From Bog-473 sp963742035 (GTDB lineage Bacteria > Actinomycetota > Acidimicrobiia > Acidimicrobiales > RAAP-2), in contig CAVUKH010000002.1 of NCBI GenBank assembly GCA_963742035.1, positions 310,001-374,000 on the forward strand: DNA of 64,000 nucleotides, read 5' to 3'. A program made the position numbers and the translations under genes. Below the pieces are notes generated by a model that saw nothing but the letters and a program-made list of their open reading frames with translations, was not told the origin of the DNA and searched no databases. The first letter of the stretch is position 1. Every line of letters starts with the position of its first letter. Below, one piece after another: positions 35,454 to 44,015 of this stretch.

Positions 35454-36881
35454 ATGCGCACGTTGCAGAATTTCGTCGGAGGCGCCTACCGCGACGCCGA
35501 GGACGGGCCCAATGCACCCTTGATCGACCCGAGCACCGGGGAGGTCTTCGCCGAGGCCCCCGTCTCGGGGGCGGCCGACATCGACCGGGCCCTCCGGGTG
35601 GCGGCGGACGCCTTCACCTCCTGGCGGCGCACCACTCCTTCGGAGCGGAGCCTGGCGCTCATCCGGATCGCCGATGCGCTGGAGGCCCGGGCCGAGGACC
35701 TCGTCCGGGCCGAGTCGGAGAACACCGGCAAGCCTTTCCAGCTGACCATGGACGAGGAGATCCCGCCCATGGTCGACCAGATCCGCTTCTTCGCCGGCGC
35801 CGCGCGCAACCTCGAGGGCCTGGCGGCGGCCGAGTACATGGCCGGGCACACGTCGTTCGTCCGGCGGGAGCCGCTCGGGGTGTGCGGAGCCGTGACGCCC
35901 TGGAACTACCCGATGATGATGGCGGTCTGGAAGTTCGCGCCGGCCCTGGCCGCGGGGAACACCATGGTGCTCAAGCCGTCGGACACGACTCCGGTGACAG
36001 CGCTCCTCATGGCGGAGATCATGGCTGAACACCTCCCGCCCGGCGTGTTCAACGTCGTGTGCGGCGACCGCGATACCGGTCGGGCCCTCGTGGTGCACGA
36101 GACACCGGCCATGGTGTCGGTCACAGGTTCGGTGCGCGCGGGCATGGAGGTCGCGGCGGCGGCGGCGCCCACCCTCAAGCGGGTGCACCTGGAACTGGGG
36201 GGCAAGGCGCCCGTCATCGTCTTCGACGATGCCGACCCGTCCGCAGCCGCCGAAGGCATCGCCGGTGCCGGGTACTTCAATGCGGGGCAGGACTGCACGG
36301 CCGCCACCCGCGTCCTGGCCGGACCGCGGGTGCACGAGGAACTCCTGGCTGCGCTGATCGAGCAGGCCGAGGGCACCACCGTCGGGGGCATCGACAACGA
36401 GGACGCAGACTACGGGCCACTCAACAATGCGAACCAGCTCGAGCGCGTGCGCGGCTTCCTCGACCGCACGCCGACCCACGCCTCGGTGGCGACGGGCGGG
36501 ACCCCGGTGGGCGAGCGCGGCTATTGCTTCGCTCCCACGGTCGTGGCCGGCCTGCGCCAGGACGACGAGCTCATCCAGTCCGAGGTGTTCGGGCCTGTCA
36601 TCACCGTGCAGGAGTTCAGTGACGAGACGGAGGCCCTGCAATGGGCCAACGGGGTGGAATACGGCTTGGCCTCGTCGGTGTGGACCCGCGACCATGGACG
36701 GGCCATGCGCATGGCGCGCGATCTCGACTTCGGGTGTGTGTGGATCAACACGCACATCCCGTTGGTGGCGGAGATGCCGCACGGCGGCTTCAAACGCTCC
36801 GGCTATGGCAAGGATCTCTCGGCATACGGGTTCGAGGACTACACGCGCATCAAGCACGTGATGAGCAACATCGAGGAGTAG
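35454..36881 (+). CDS. aldehyde dehydrogenase, aminobutyraldehyde type
   Basis: A 475-residue NAD(P)-dependent aldehyde dehydrogenase. Motifs are GAVTPWNYPMMMAVWKFAPALAAGNTMVLKPSD, the catalytic glutamate in HLELGGKAP at about residue 245, the catalytic cysteine in NAGQDCTAATR at about 280, and the C-terminal EMPHGGFKRSGYGKDLSAYGFEDYTRIKHV, which is typical of gamma-aminobutyraldehyde/betaine-aldehyde dehydrogenases. It would turn the aminotransferase or oxidase product into an amino acid. AAGGA precedes the ATG. Alanine dehydrogenase follows after three bases. Confidence 0.92.
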   Translation: MRTLQNFVGGAYRDAEDGPNAPLIDPSTGEVFAEAPVSGAADIDRALRVAADAFTSWRRTTPSERSLALIRIADALEARAEDLVRAESENTGKPFQLTMDEEIPPMVDQIRFFAGAARNLEGLAAAEYMAGHTSFVRREPLGVCGAVTPWNYPMMMAVWKFAPALAAGNTMVLKPSDTTPVTALLMAEIMAEHLPPGVFNVVCGDRDTGRALVVHETPAMVSVTGSVRAGMEVAAAAAPTLKRVHLELGGKAPVIVFDDADPSAAAEGIAGAGYFNAGQDCTAATRVLAGPRVHEELLAALIEQAEGTTVGGIDNEDADYGPLNNANQLERVRGFLDRTPTHASVATGGTPVGERGYCFAPTVVAGLRQDDELIQSEVFGPVITVQEFSDETEALQWANGVEYGLASSVWTRDHGRAMRMARDLDFGCVWINTHIPLVAEMPHGGFKRSGYGKDLSAYGFEDYTRIKHVMSNIEE

Positions 36882-36884
36882 CGC

Positions 36885-38006
36885 ATGATCATCGGAGTCC
36901 CCAGTGAGGTCAAGACCGACGAGTGGCGTGTGGCCCTGACCCCGGCCGGTGTGCGCGAGCTCACCTCGGCCGGCCATACCGTCGTCGTGGAGAAGGGGGC
37001 GGGCGCCGGCTCGTCCATGCCCGACGCCGATTTCGCTCGCACCGGGGCGAAGATCGTCGACGCCGCCGAGGACGTCTGGGCCGCGGCCGATCTGGTCTGC
37101 AAGGTCAAGGAGCCCATTGCCCAGGAGTTCCCGTTACTGGGAGCGAGGAAGGATCAAACGCTCTTCACGTATCTGCACCTGGCCGCCTCACGCGAGTGCA
37201 CGGACGCGCTCGTCGAAGCCGGCAACGTGGCCATCGCGTACGAGACCGTGCGACAGGAGGACAACTCGTTGCCGCTCCTGGCGCCGATGAGTGAGGTCGC
37301 CGGCAGGATGGCGCCCCTGATGGGATCCCATCACCTCATGCGGCCCGGGGGTGGCAGAGGGGTGCTGGTCTGCGGGGTACCCGGCGTGCGCGCCGCTCGC
37401 GTCGTCATTCTCGGCGCCGGCGTGGCCGGCTTCGCTGCCGCCACCATGGCCGTCGGTATGCACTCCGAGGTCTTCGTGTTGGATCGCAACCTCGACCGCC
37501 TGCGTGAGGTGGACCACCACTTCCGCGGCGCGCTCGAGACGGTGGCCTCGTCGGAGCACGCCATTGAGGAGGTCTGCCTCGAGGCCGACATCGTAATCGG
37601 CGCCGTGCTCGTGGTCGGTGCACGGGCACCCCGCCTGGTATCGGACGCACTGGTGGAGAAGATGCGCCACGGGTCGGTGCTGGTGGACATCTCGGTCGAC
37701 CAGGGTGGCTGCTTCGAGTCGACCCGCCCGACCACGCACTCCAACCCCACCTTCGACGTCCACGGTTCGGTCTTCTACTGCGTGGCCAACATGCCCGGCG
37801 CAGTGCCGCACACGTCGACCCACGCCCTCGCCAATGCCACCCTGCCCTATACGCTGGCCATTGCCAACCAGGGATGGCGGGACGCGGTTCGGTCGAACCC
37901 CGCGCTGGCCGAGGGCGTCAACGTGGTCGATGGACAGGTCGTGTACAAACCCGTGGCCGATGCCCACGGCATGGGGTTCACGCCGCTGGCGACGTTTCTG
38001 GACTGA
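36885..38006 (+). CDS. ald: alanine dehydrogenase
   Basis: A 373-residue enzyme interconverting alanine and pyruvate plus ammonia with NAD. Support: MIIGVPSEVKTDEWRVALTPAGV, the substrate-binding lysine region VCKVKEP, FTYLHLAA, the Rossmann motif VVILGAGVAGFAAATMAVGM and VDISVDQGGCFESTRPTTHSNP. A GAGGAG overlapping the previous stop serves as ribosome site. Sitting with an omega-aminotransferase, it could recycle the alanine formed when pyruvate accepts the amino group. Its stop abuts that of the convergent thiolase. Confidence 0.95.
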   Translation: MIIGVPSEVKTDEWRVALTPAGVRELTSAGHTVVVEKGAGAGSSMPDADFARTGAKIVDAAEDVWAAADLVCKVKEPIAQEFPLLGARKDQTLFTYLHLAASRECTDALVEAGNVAIAYETVRQEDNSLPLLAPMSEVAGRMAPLMGSHHLMRPGGGRGVLVCGVPGVRAARVVILGAGVAGFAAATMAVGMHSEVFVLDRNLDRLREVDHHFRGALETVASSEHAIEEVCLEADIVIGAVLVVGARAPRLVSDALVEKMRHGSVLVDISVDQGGCFESTRPTTHSNPTFDVHGSVFYCVANMPGAVPHTSTHALANATLPYTLAIANQGWRDAVRSNPALAEGVNVVDGQVVYKPVADAHGMGFTPLATFLD

Positions 38007-39200
38007 CTAGCCCAACTGGGTGCCGACCACCGAGACGAACGACACCATCTCCCCGGGGTACCCACCGAGGTTGTGCGTCATGGCCAGGCCACGGTCGGTG
38101 GTGGCGATCTGGCGATCCGGCGGTGCCTCTTGGCGCATCTGGAGCCAGCACTCGAAGAACATGCGGAGGCCGGAGGCGCCGACAGGATGCCCGAACGACT
38201 TCAACCCGCCGTCGGGGTTGACCGGCAGCTCACCGTCGAGGTCGAACGTGCCGGCGAGGACCTCCTTCCACGCGGTGCCCCGGGGGGCGAAGCCGAGGTC
38301 CTCCAGCAGCACCAGCTCGGTCGGCGTGAAGCAGTCGTGCACTTCCGCCATGGCCAGCTGCCGGCGCGGGTCGGTGATGCCCGCCTGCGCGTAGGCGTCA
38401 GCCGCCGCGGATTCGCACTCGGGGAAGTGGGTGTAGTCGTAGCCGGGGTCGATCAGACCCGACCCGCTCCCCGCCGCCAGGGCAAGTGCCTTGATGTAGA
38501 TCGGTTTGTCGGTGTACTGCAGTGCGTCCTCGGCCCGCACGACGATGGCGGCGGCGGCGCCGTCGGCCACTCCGGCACAGTCGAAGACGCCGAGCGTGCC
38601 GGCCAGCCGGGGCGAGCCCAGCGCCGTCTCCTTGGTGATCTCCCGCCTGAACTGGGCCCGTGGGTTCCGGGCTCCGTTGCGGTGGTTCTTGACCGCGATT
38701 GAGGCCAAGACGTCGGCCATGGTCTCCTCGTCCACGCCGTACTTCTGGCCGTAGGCCGGCGCCACCATGGAGAACATGGCCGCCGCGGTCAGAGTGCGCG
38801 CCGTCCCGTCGCCCGGAGGGTTCATCGCATTGAGCCCCTGGAAACCGCTGTCCTTCACTTTCTCCGCGCCAACAGCCATAGCCACGTCGTAGGCACCCGA
38901 GGCAACGGCATAGACCGCGCCACGCAGCGCCTCGGAGCCGGTGGTGCAGTAGTTCTCGACCCGCGTCACCGGCTTGTTGTGCAGCTGCAGCGGCCGGGCC
39001 AACGTAATACCGCTCATGCCGCTCTGCGCGGTGCCGAGCCAGTAGGCGTCGACGTCGTCCTTGGCCATGCCGGCGGAGTCGAATGCCTCTGTGCTGGCGT
39101 CGACGATGAGGTCGTCGAGACCTTTGTCCCACAGCTCGGCGAACTTCGTGCAACCCATGCCGACGATGGCGACCTTGTCGTAAATGCCGTGTGACCCCAT
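38007..39200 (-). CDS. thiolase-like acyltransferase (SCPx/lipid-transfer type)
   Basis: A 397-residue thiolase-fold protein. The nucleophilic cysteine lies in VENYCTTGSEALRGA at about residue 87, and the histidine is in KSFGHPVGASGL near 345. The opening VAIVGMGCTKFAELWDKGLDDLIVDA marks the non-specific lipid-transfer (SCPx) thiolase group, which handles branched or steroid side-chain acyl-CoAs. Its ATG overlaps the stop of the HMGS-like/DUF35 gene by one base (TGATG), a pairing known from thiolase-DUF35 complexes. The substrate is inferred only. Confidence 0.9.
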   Translation of the reverse strand: MGSHGIYDKVAIVGMGCTKFAELWDKGLDDLIVDASTEAFDSAGMAKDDVDAYWLGTAQSGMSGITLARPLQLHNKPVTRVENYCTTGSEALRGAVYAVASGAYDVAMAVGAEKVKDSGFQGLNAMNPPGDGTARTLTAAAMFSMVAPAYGQKYGVDEETMADVLASIAVKNHRNGARNPRAQFRREITKETALGSPRLAGTLGVFDCAGVADGAAAAIVVRAEDALQYTDKPIYIKALALAAGSGSGLIDPGYDYTHFPECESAAADAYAQAGITDPRRQLAMAEVHDCFTPTELVLLEDLGFAPRGTAWKEVLAGTFDLDGELPVNPDGGLKSFGHPVGASGLRMFFECWLQMRQEAPPDRQIATTDRGLAMTHNLGGYPGEMVSFVSVVGTQLG

Positions 39201-40627
39201 CAGGCCTCTCCTTCCGTGCGCACCGGGCGCGCCTTCCAGAAGTAATCGTGGATCCCGTCGGCACTGAACAGCCGGCGGAACGTCATCTCGACCCGGCTGC
39301 CGGTACGGATCTCGTCGGGGTCGGCATCGGTCAGCTCGACCGGATAGCGACCGCCCCCGTCGAAGTCGACGACGGCAAAGACGATGGGCGGGCTCGGCGA
39401 GTAGGCCAACCGGTCGATCGTCGAGGTGACCACCGTGCCGGTGGCGTCAGCCATGGGGACCGCTTCCATGTCGTCCACCGCACCACCTTCCATGGACACC
39501 CGCGACGGTGGGAGATGGACGGCGCCGGAGCTCCGATCCCTCGAGCCGACGAAGCCGAACTTCCATTCTTCGTTGCGGTAGGCCGCCGTGCTCGAGACCC
39601 GCGCCGGCTCGGGCCGCCGCGGCGGTTCGGGTTGTACCTGTCCGCGCCAGGCGAGGAACTTGGAGTAGGGCAGCGTGGCGCCGTTGGCCACCTGCTCGGC
39701 GATGGGCCGGGCCGGGCGCCAGTCCGCCAGCGCCTCGGTGGTGCGCAGGACCACGGCGTCGGCCCCGTCGGCCAGGTGCAGGGCCACCACCGTGGTGCCG
39801 GCCGGCACACCCGCCGCTGCCAGGACTTCCAAGGCTGCGGCGACCACCAGGAGCGGGTGAGCCGTGCCGCACTGGCCCACGCTCAATGAGAGGTCGTCGG
39901 CCACCACGGACGCCTCGAGCGCCAGCTTCTTGACCAGCGCGGAGACGGCGCGGCCGTGCATGCCCGTCACGACCAGGCACCCCATGTCACCGGCCTGCAG
40001 GCCGGCCGATTTCAAGGCTCTGGCCAGGGCATCTTGTCCCAGGGCCAGGTAGCGGTTCTCGCCGAAGCGCTCCTCCCACAGCTTGGAGGTGCGGTCGCCC
40101 GGGGAGCGCCAGCGATCGGTGAATTCGTCCGTGGCCGAGGCGGTGGCGACAAGCTCGGCGAGCACGCCGGGCCCTTCACCCACGAGCACGGCCGCACCGG
40201 CGTCGCCGCCAGCCGACTCGTCCGCGCTGGTGGGCAGGCCATCGCGTAGGTCTCCGGCGACCACCAGGTTCGTCCCGGACCCCCGCAGGGCTGCAATTAG
40301 GCAGCCCATTCCCGAGCGCAGCGCGCCGCCGAAGTCGTAGGCACCGACATCACCCGGAAGGCGCAGCGCGGCCGCAATCGCAGTTGCATTCGTCTTGTCG
40401 AGGTACGCGGGTGCCGAGGTGGCAAACCACAGCGTTTCCGGGCTGTGACCTGGGGCGGAGCGTAGGGCGAGCCGGGCGGCTTCGACTCCGATGGTGGTCG
40501 TGTCCTCGTCGTGGGAGGCCACCGCTCGGGTGCCCTTGCCGCCCCCGCTCCCCATGAAGTCCTTGATATCCGTCCGGGTCAACCGCCGATAGGGCACGTA
40601 GCCCGCTGCACTCAGGATGCCTCGCAC
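39200..40627 (-). CDS. HMG-CoA-synthase-like domain fused to DUF35 OB-fold
   Basis: A 475-residue fusion. Residues about 1-330 follow the HMG-CoA synthase/KAS III fold (LSAAGYVPYRRLTRTDI, TTIGVEAARLALRS, FATSAPAYLDKTNATAIAAALRLPGDVGAYDFGG, SVGQCGTAHPLLVVAAALE). About 345-470 are DUF35: a zinc-ribbon-like part (NEEWKFGFVGSRDRSSGAVHLPPSRVSMEGG) and the OB-fold (RLAYSPSPPIVFAVVDFDGGGRYPVELTD). The usual active-site cysteine is absent (GGALRSGMG) and the zinc-ribbon cysteines are replaced. It may be a structural partner of the following thiolase. GTG start; a CTGACG-N3-CGTCAG palindrome lies 35 bases upstream. Confidence 0.85.
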   Translation of the reverse strand: MRGILSAAGYVPYRRLTRTDIKDFMGSGGGKGTRAVASHDEDTTTIGVEAARLALRSAPGHSPETLWFATSAPAYLDKTNATAIAAALRLPGDVGAYDFGGALRSGMGCLIAALRGSGTNLVVAGDLRDGLPTSADESAGGDAGAAVLVGEGPGVLAELVATASATDEFTDRWRSPGDRTSKLWEERFGENRYLALGQDALARALKSAGLQAGDMGCLVVTGMHGRAVSALVKKLALEASVVADDLSLSVGQCGTAHPLLVVAAALEVLAAAGVPAGTTVVALHLADGADAVVLRTTEALADWRPARPIAEQVANGATLPYSKFLAWRGQVQPEPPRRPEPARVSSTAAYRNEEWKFGFVGSRDRSSGAVHLPPSRVSMEGGAVDDMEAVPMADATGTVVTSTIDRLAYSPSPPIVFAVVDFDGGGRYPVELTDADPDEIRTGSRVEMTFRRLFSADGIHDYFWKARPVRTEGEA

Positions 40628-40661
40628 GGCCGCTGAGCCTAACGGTTGTCGAAAACGCGGT

Positions 40662-40676
40662 CTGACGGGCCGTCAG
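40662..40676. promoter_or_regulatory. inverted repeat CTGACG-GGC-CGTCAG, candidate operator
   Basis: A perfect six-base inverted repeat with a three-base spacer in the 89-base gap between the HMGS-like/thiolase operon and the divergent cyclase gene. The same arms and spacing recur upstream of the acyl-CoA dehydrogenase operon. The shape fits a TetR-family dimer site. No TetR gene is in the window. Confidence 0.55.
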
Positions 40677-40716
40677 GTCACGCCCCGACCAGGCCAAACG
40701 GGGCAGACTGTCTCCC

Positions 40717-41964
40717 ATGGCGGATCCGCCGCTTCCTGACCGTCCGCCCCCGCCTCCCGGGGGTCCCGGGCCCCTGACCGAGCGGGTGGCCGACGCCGAT
40801 CGGGACCGGACCGTGACCCAGCTCCGCGAGCACGTGGTGGAGGGGCGCCTGACGCTCGACGAGTTCTCGGACCGGGTGGGGATGGCCCTGCGGGCGCGGA
40901 CCCGGGGAGACCTGGCCGCCGTCATGGCCGACCTTCCTTCGCAGGCACCCGCCGACCCCCGGTTGCCGGAGCCCACGACGGCGCCGTCCAAGAAGAAGGG
41001 GCGGTGGCACGTCGCCGTCATGAGCGGCCACAGCACGCGGGGCCGTTGGCGCATCAGCGGGAAGACCAACGCCGTCGCCGTGATGGGTGGCTGCGAAATG
41101 GACCTGCGCCGGGCCGAGCTCGAGGGGCCCGAGATCGAGATCACCGCCGTGGCCTTCTGGGGCGGGATCGACATCCTCGTGCCCGAGGGGTTCGACGTGG
41201 AGCTGCGCGGCTTCTCGTTCATGGGTGGCCGCGACCTGCGACTGCGCGACGTGCCCCTTGTGCCGGGCTCGCCCCGGATCGTGGTGCGTGGCTACGCCAT
41301 CATGGGCGGCATCGACGTCAAGAGCCGTCCGAACCGCTCGGCCAAGCGACTGGCCCGGGGCGCGCCGCCCGATGGGCTTCCCACAGCCGACCCCGTCGCA
41401 GATCCCACGGACCTGGCCGCGCTCGAAGACGACATCCGACGCGACCTGCCCGCCGACGGGACCGTCACCATCCTCTTCTGCGACATGGTCGACTACGCCG
41501 GCATGACCGAGCGACTGGGCGACCAGGCGTCGCTCGAGGTCCTGCGCGAGCACCATCGCATTGTGCGTGATGCCATCGCACGCCACGGCGGCCGCGAGAT
41601 CAGCGTCCAGGGCGACGGGTTCATGGTGGCATTCGGCGGCGTGGCCCGTGCCCTGCGCTGTGCCATCGACATCCAGCGCGCCTTCCGCGCCTACGTCCCC
41701 GCCGACGTTGGCGAGCCGATCGCCGTCCACATCGGTGTCCACACCGGGGACGCGGTGGACGAAGGCGACGACTATCTGGGGCACACGGTCATTGTGGCCA
41801 GCCGGTTGGCCGACGCGGCCGGCGCCGGCGAGATCCTCGTGTCGTCCCTTTCGGAGCAACTCGTCCAGGGCTCCGGCGAGTTCACCTTCGACGGTCACCG
41901 CGAGACGCGGCTCAAGGGGATGGAGCGGGCGCAGCTCTCCGCCACCCTCGCCTGGGCGGAGTGA
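40717..41964 (+). CDS. DUF1707 - LiaF-like - class III nucleotidyl cyclase fusion
   Basis: A 415-residue three-part protein. DUF1707 occupies about residues 20-75 (DADRDRTVTQLREHVVEGRLTLDEFSDRVGMAL). A beta-rich LiaF/DUF2154-like part follows at 95-205 (VMSGHSTRGRWRI, AVMGGCEMDLRRAEL, FWGGIDILVPEGFDVEL, AIMGGIDVKSRP). A class III adenylate/guanylate cyclase domain spans 245-410. Metal aspartates appear in LFCDMVDY and QGDGFMVAF, but the usual base-selecting Lys is Ser and the transition-state Asn is Ile (GHTVIVASRL). Activity is therefore uncertain. No membrane helix is evident. A canonical cyclase gene follows after four bases. Confidence 0.88.
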   Translation: MADPPLPDRPPPPPGGPGPLTERVADADRDRTVTQLREHVVEGRLTLDEFSDRVGMALRARTRGDLAAVMADLPSQAPADPRLPEPTTAPSKKKGRWHVAVMSGHSTRGRWRISGKTNAVAVMGGCEMDLRRAELEGPEIEITAVAFWGGIDILVPEGFDVELRGFSFMGGRDLRLRDVPLVPGSPRIVVRGYAIMGGIDVKSRPNRSAKRLARGAPPDGLPTADPVADPTDLAALEDDIRRDLPADGTVTILFCDMVDYAGMTERLGDQASLEVLREHHRIVRDAIARHGGREISVQGDGFMVAFGGVARALRCAIDIQRAFRAYVPADVGEPIAVHIGVHTGDAVDEGDDYLGHTVIVASRLADAAGAGEILVSSLSEQLVQGSGEFTFDGHRETRLKGMERAQLSATLAWAE

Positions 41965-41968
41965 ACGG

Positions 41969-43111
41969 GTGGATCAGGCGAACGCCTGGCGCGTCGCCGG
42001 CCTCTACGACCCGGAGAGCCCGGGTGCGGCCGACCGGCTCTCCCTCCTGGAGTATCTGACCGGGCGCGGCGCCACGGTGGAGCAGATGGTCGAGGCCCAC
42101 CGGATGGGAACGCTGCCCGGCGTGGCCAGTGAGCTCGTCACCCAGGGCCACACCGGCATGATCACCGTGGACGAACTGGCGTCCCGCTGCGGCCTGTCCA
42201 CCTCGCGCGTGCTGCGCGCCCTGTTGGCGGCCGGCATCCCGGCCGAGGCCGAGACGCCGGTCCCGTCGGATCTCGTCTCTCTCCTGGCGGCCTTCGAGCA
42301 AGGGGCGGCGCTCATGGGGGAGGAGGCGATCCTCGCCTTCACCCGCGTGCTGGGAGCCGCCGCCATCAATGTGGCCGAGGCGGCCATCGCCCTCTTCTTC
42401 GCGGAGCTGGGTCCCGGGACCGTCCGCGAGGGTCCCGACGAGCTCGCCCGCGCTCGGCTGGCCGAGGCCGCCACGACCGCGTTCACCCGCGTCCCCGACG
42501 TCCTGGCCCTGTTGGTGCTCGATGCCTTCGAGAGGGCGCAGCGGCGGGCCGAGGCGGCCCGGCCGTGGCTGGCTTCCAGCCCTCCCGCCGGCGAGGAGGC
42601 GGAGGGCACCTCGGAGATCGTGGCTCTCGGCTTCGTCGACCTCGTGGGGTCGACCGCCTGGGCGGAGTCGCTGCACCTGCGTGACCAGAGCCTGGCGTTG
42701 GCCCGGTTCGAGTCGGCGGCCTGGACGGGCGCCGTCCTGGCCGGAGGCCGAGTGATCAAGATGATCGGTGACGAGGTCTTCTTCGCGGCTCCGACCGCCG
42801 AAGCCGCTTGCCTGATCGCGCTCGAGGTCTGCCGAACGGCGACGGAGGACGACGTTCTGCCCCCGGCCCGTGGAGCGGTCGGGATCGGTCGCGCCACTCC
42901 TCGGGAGGGAGATTACTTCGGGCCGCTTGTCAACCTCCTGTCCCGTTTGGTGAAGGTCGGCGCTCCGGGCGAGGTCGTGGTCACCGAGGCGGTCGCCGCG
43001 GATGTCGTCCCGGAGAGGTGGGAGCTGCGCCCCCTCGCTCCGGCAACGCTACGTGGGATCGAAGCCCCCGTCCGGGCGTTCTCCATCCACCCCAAGGGGT
43101 CAGCCAACTGA
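41969..43111 (+). CDS. class III adenylate cyclase with Rv1264-like regulatory domain
   Basis: A 380-residue soluble cyclase. The N-terminal helical half (LSLLEYLTGRGATVEQMVEAHRMGTLPGVASEL, VDELASRCGLSTSRVLRALLAAGIP) matches the adenylate-cyclase regulatory domain that senses pH in mycobacterial Rv1264. The catalytic half has LGFVDLVGSTAWAESL (metal Asp, about residue 220), VIKMIGDEVFFAAP (base-selecting Lys and second Asp, about 262) and FGPLVNLLSRLVKVGAPGEVVV with transition-state Asn and Arg. It should make cAMP as a dimer. GTG start, four bases after the preceding cyclase. Confidence 0.9.
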   Translation: MDQANAWRVAGLYDPESPGAADRLSLLEYLTGRGATVEQMVEAHRMGTLPGVASELVTQGHTGMITVDELASRCGLSTSRVLRALLAAGIPAEAETPVPSDLVSLLAAFEQGAALMGEEAILAFTRVLGAAAINVAEAAIALFFAELGPGTVREGPDELARARLAEAATTAFTRVPDVLALLVLDAFERAQRRAEAARPWLASSPPAGEEAEGTSEIVALGFVDLVGSTAWAESLHLRDQSLALARFESAAWTGAVLAGGRVIKMIGDEVFFAAPTAEAACLIALEVCRTATEDDVLPPARGAVGIGRATPREGDYFGPLVNLLSRLVKVGAPGEVVVTEAVAADVVPERWELRPLAPATLRGIEAPVRAFSIHPKGSAN

Positions 43112-43508
43112 GCGATCCTGGGCCCAGAAATGTTGTTAACACGCAGTTCAGAGGCGTTAACACTCCGATGGTCGTCAGCCGCGCACCCAAGGTGGTGTAA
43201 ACGCCGCCACTGCCCGCTTCCGAGCGGTCCGCCCCGGAAGGTGAACAGGCGCGCACGCGTCCGAAGTCTGCGCTGCCAGACCGACTCCCGCTGCCGCCAA
43301 TGTGCCCTGGGACCGTGGGACCTTCCAACCCGAACCTGGTGAGGCCAGTCTGCCTCCGCCGATGTGCGGCGGAGGCTCGCCGGCTCCGCCCCGGACACAC
43401 GGCAATCGCAGCGCCCTGCCTGGCCCTGAGGCCGCCCTGTGACGCACCACCTGGTTGCCACCATTCTGCGCCTCGGCTGTAAACACCCAGCGTTACTGTT
43501 AACGGGTC
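43112..43508. other. 397-base gene-free region with GTWAAC motifs and a hairpin
   Basis: No credible coding frame. It holds five GTTAAC or GTAAAC motifs (at 43135, 43156, 43196, 43479 and 43498), a strong hairpin (43352-43376) and the short repeat GGGACCGTGGGACC (43309-43322). It separates the cyclase pair from the RHH-like gene and looks like that gene's control region. Confidence 0.6.
43352..43376. other. perfect 9-bp hairpin
   Basis: GCCTCCGCC and GGCGGAGGC are perfect inverted arms around the seven-base loop GATGTGC. No T-tract follows on either strand, so it is not a canonical terminator, although it could end the cyclase transcript or act as a structured site in the GTWAAC region. Confidence 0.5.
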
Positions 43509-44015
43509 ATGGCGACGACCAAGTCCACCGTTGTAGGCATCCGGCTCGATCATGAGCGGCGCGCCTGGGTCGAGGCCGAGGCGGCGCGACTCGGCCTCTC
43601 GGTCCGGGGCCTCTTCGAGGGCATGATCGACGAGGCGCGCGCTGAGGAGACGGCGGGCGCGGCACGGGCCACGGTGGACGCGGCAACCGCTGCTCCTGCG
43701 GCAACCGCTGCTCCTGCGGCGACCGCTGCTCCTGCGGCGGCCGCTGCACCGATCGGTGAGGTGGCGGTGGAGTCGGGACCCGAAGGGGCAATGAGTTCCG
43801 GAGGGCCGGACAGTGTTAACGCCGAGTCTGTGCAGAGCGTCCCGATGACGTCGTCGCCTCGCTCTGGCATCGGATCGGTGGTTGACGTACCAGGGAGTCT
43901 TGTCCGTGAAGCGTTCTCCTTGACAGCGAGTCTCATCGAGCTGAGCGGACGCTGCGCCACCAACAGGCTCGGTCAGTGCGCGTTAACGCGCCACTGGGTC
44001 AAGCGCTCTTTGTAA
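43509..44015 (+). CDS. ribbon-helix-helix-like protein with low-complexity tail
   Basis: A 168-residue protein. Residues 6-45 (STVVGIRLDHERRAWVEAEAARLGLSVRGLFEGMIDEARAE) match the ribbon-helix-helix pattern: one beta strand followed by two helices, as in Arc/MetJ-type repressors and plasmid partition proteins. The middle is an Ala/Pro/Thr repeat coded by an 18-bp tandem repeat, and the C-terminal part is Ser/Val-rich and unrecognised. GTTAAC lies 11 bases before the ATG, two motif copies lie inside the gene, and the stop codon is inside another. It may bind this array and control itself. The ending without any clear domain suggests recent or relaxed evolution. Confidence 0.62.
   Translation: MATTKSTVVGIRLDHERRAWVEAEAARLGLSVRGLFEGMIDEARAEETAGAARATVDAATAAPAATAAPAATAAPAAAAAPIGEVAVESGPEGAMSSGGPDSVNAESVQSVPMTSSPRSGIGSVVDVPGSLVREAFSLTASLIELSGRCATNRLGQCALTRHWVKRSL
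43683..43750 (+). repeat. 18-bp coding tandem repeat (Ala-Thr-Ala-Ala-Pro-Ala)
   Basis: The unit GCAACCGCTGCTCCTGCG occurs twice perfectly and once with a single change, then a decayed fourth copy. It encodes a flexible Ala/Pro linker in the RHH-like protein. Copy number may vary between strains. Confidence 0.8.

Noticed and set aside
43352..43376. Rho-independent terminator
   Set aside because: The hairpin is strong but no T-tract follows on either strand.
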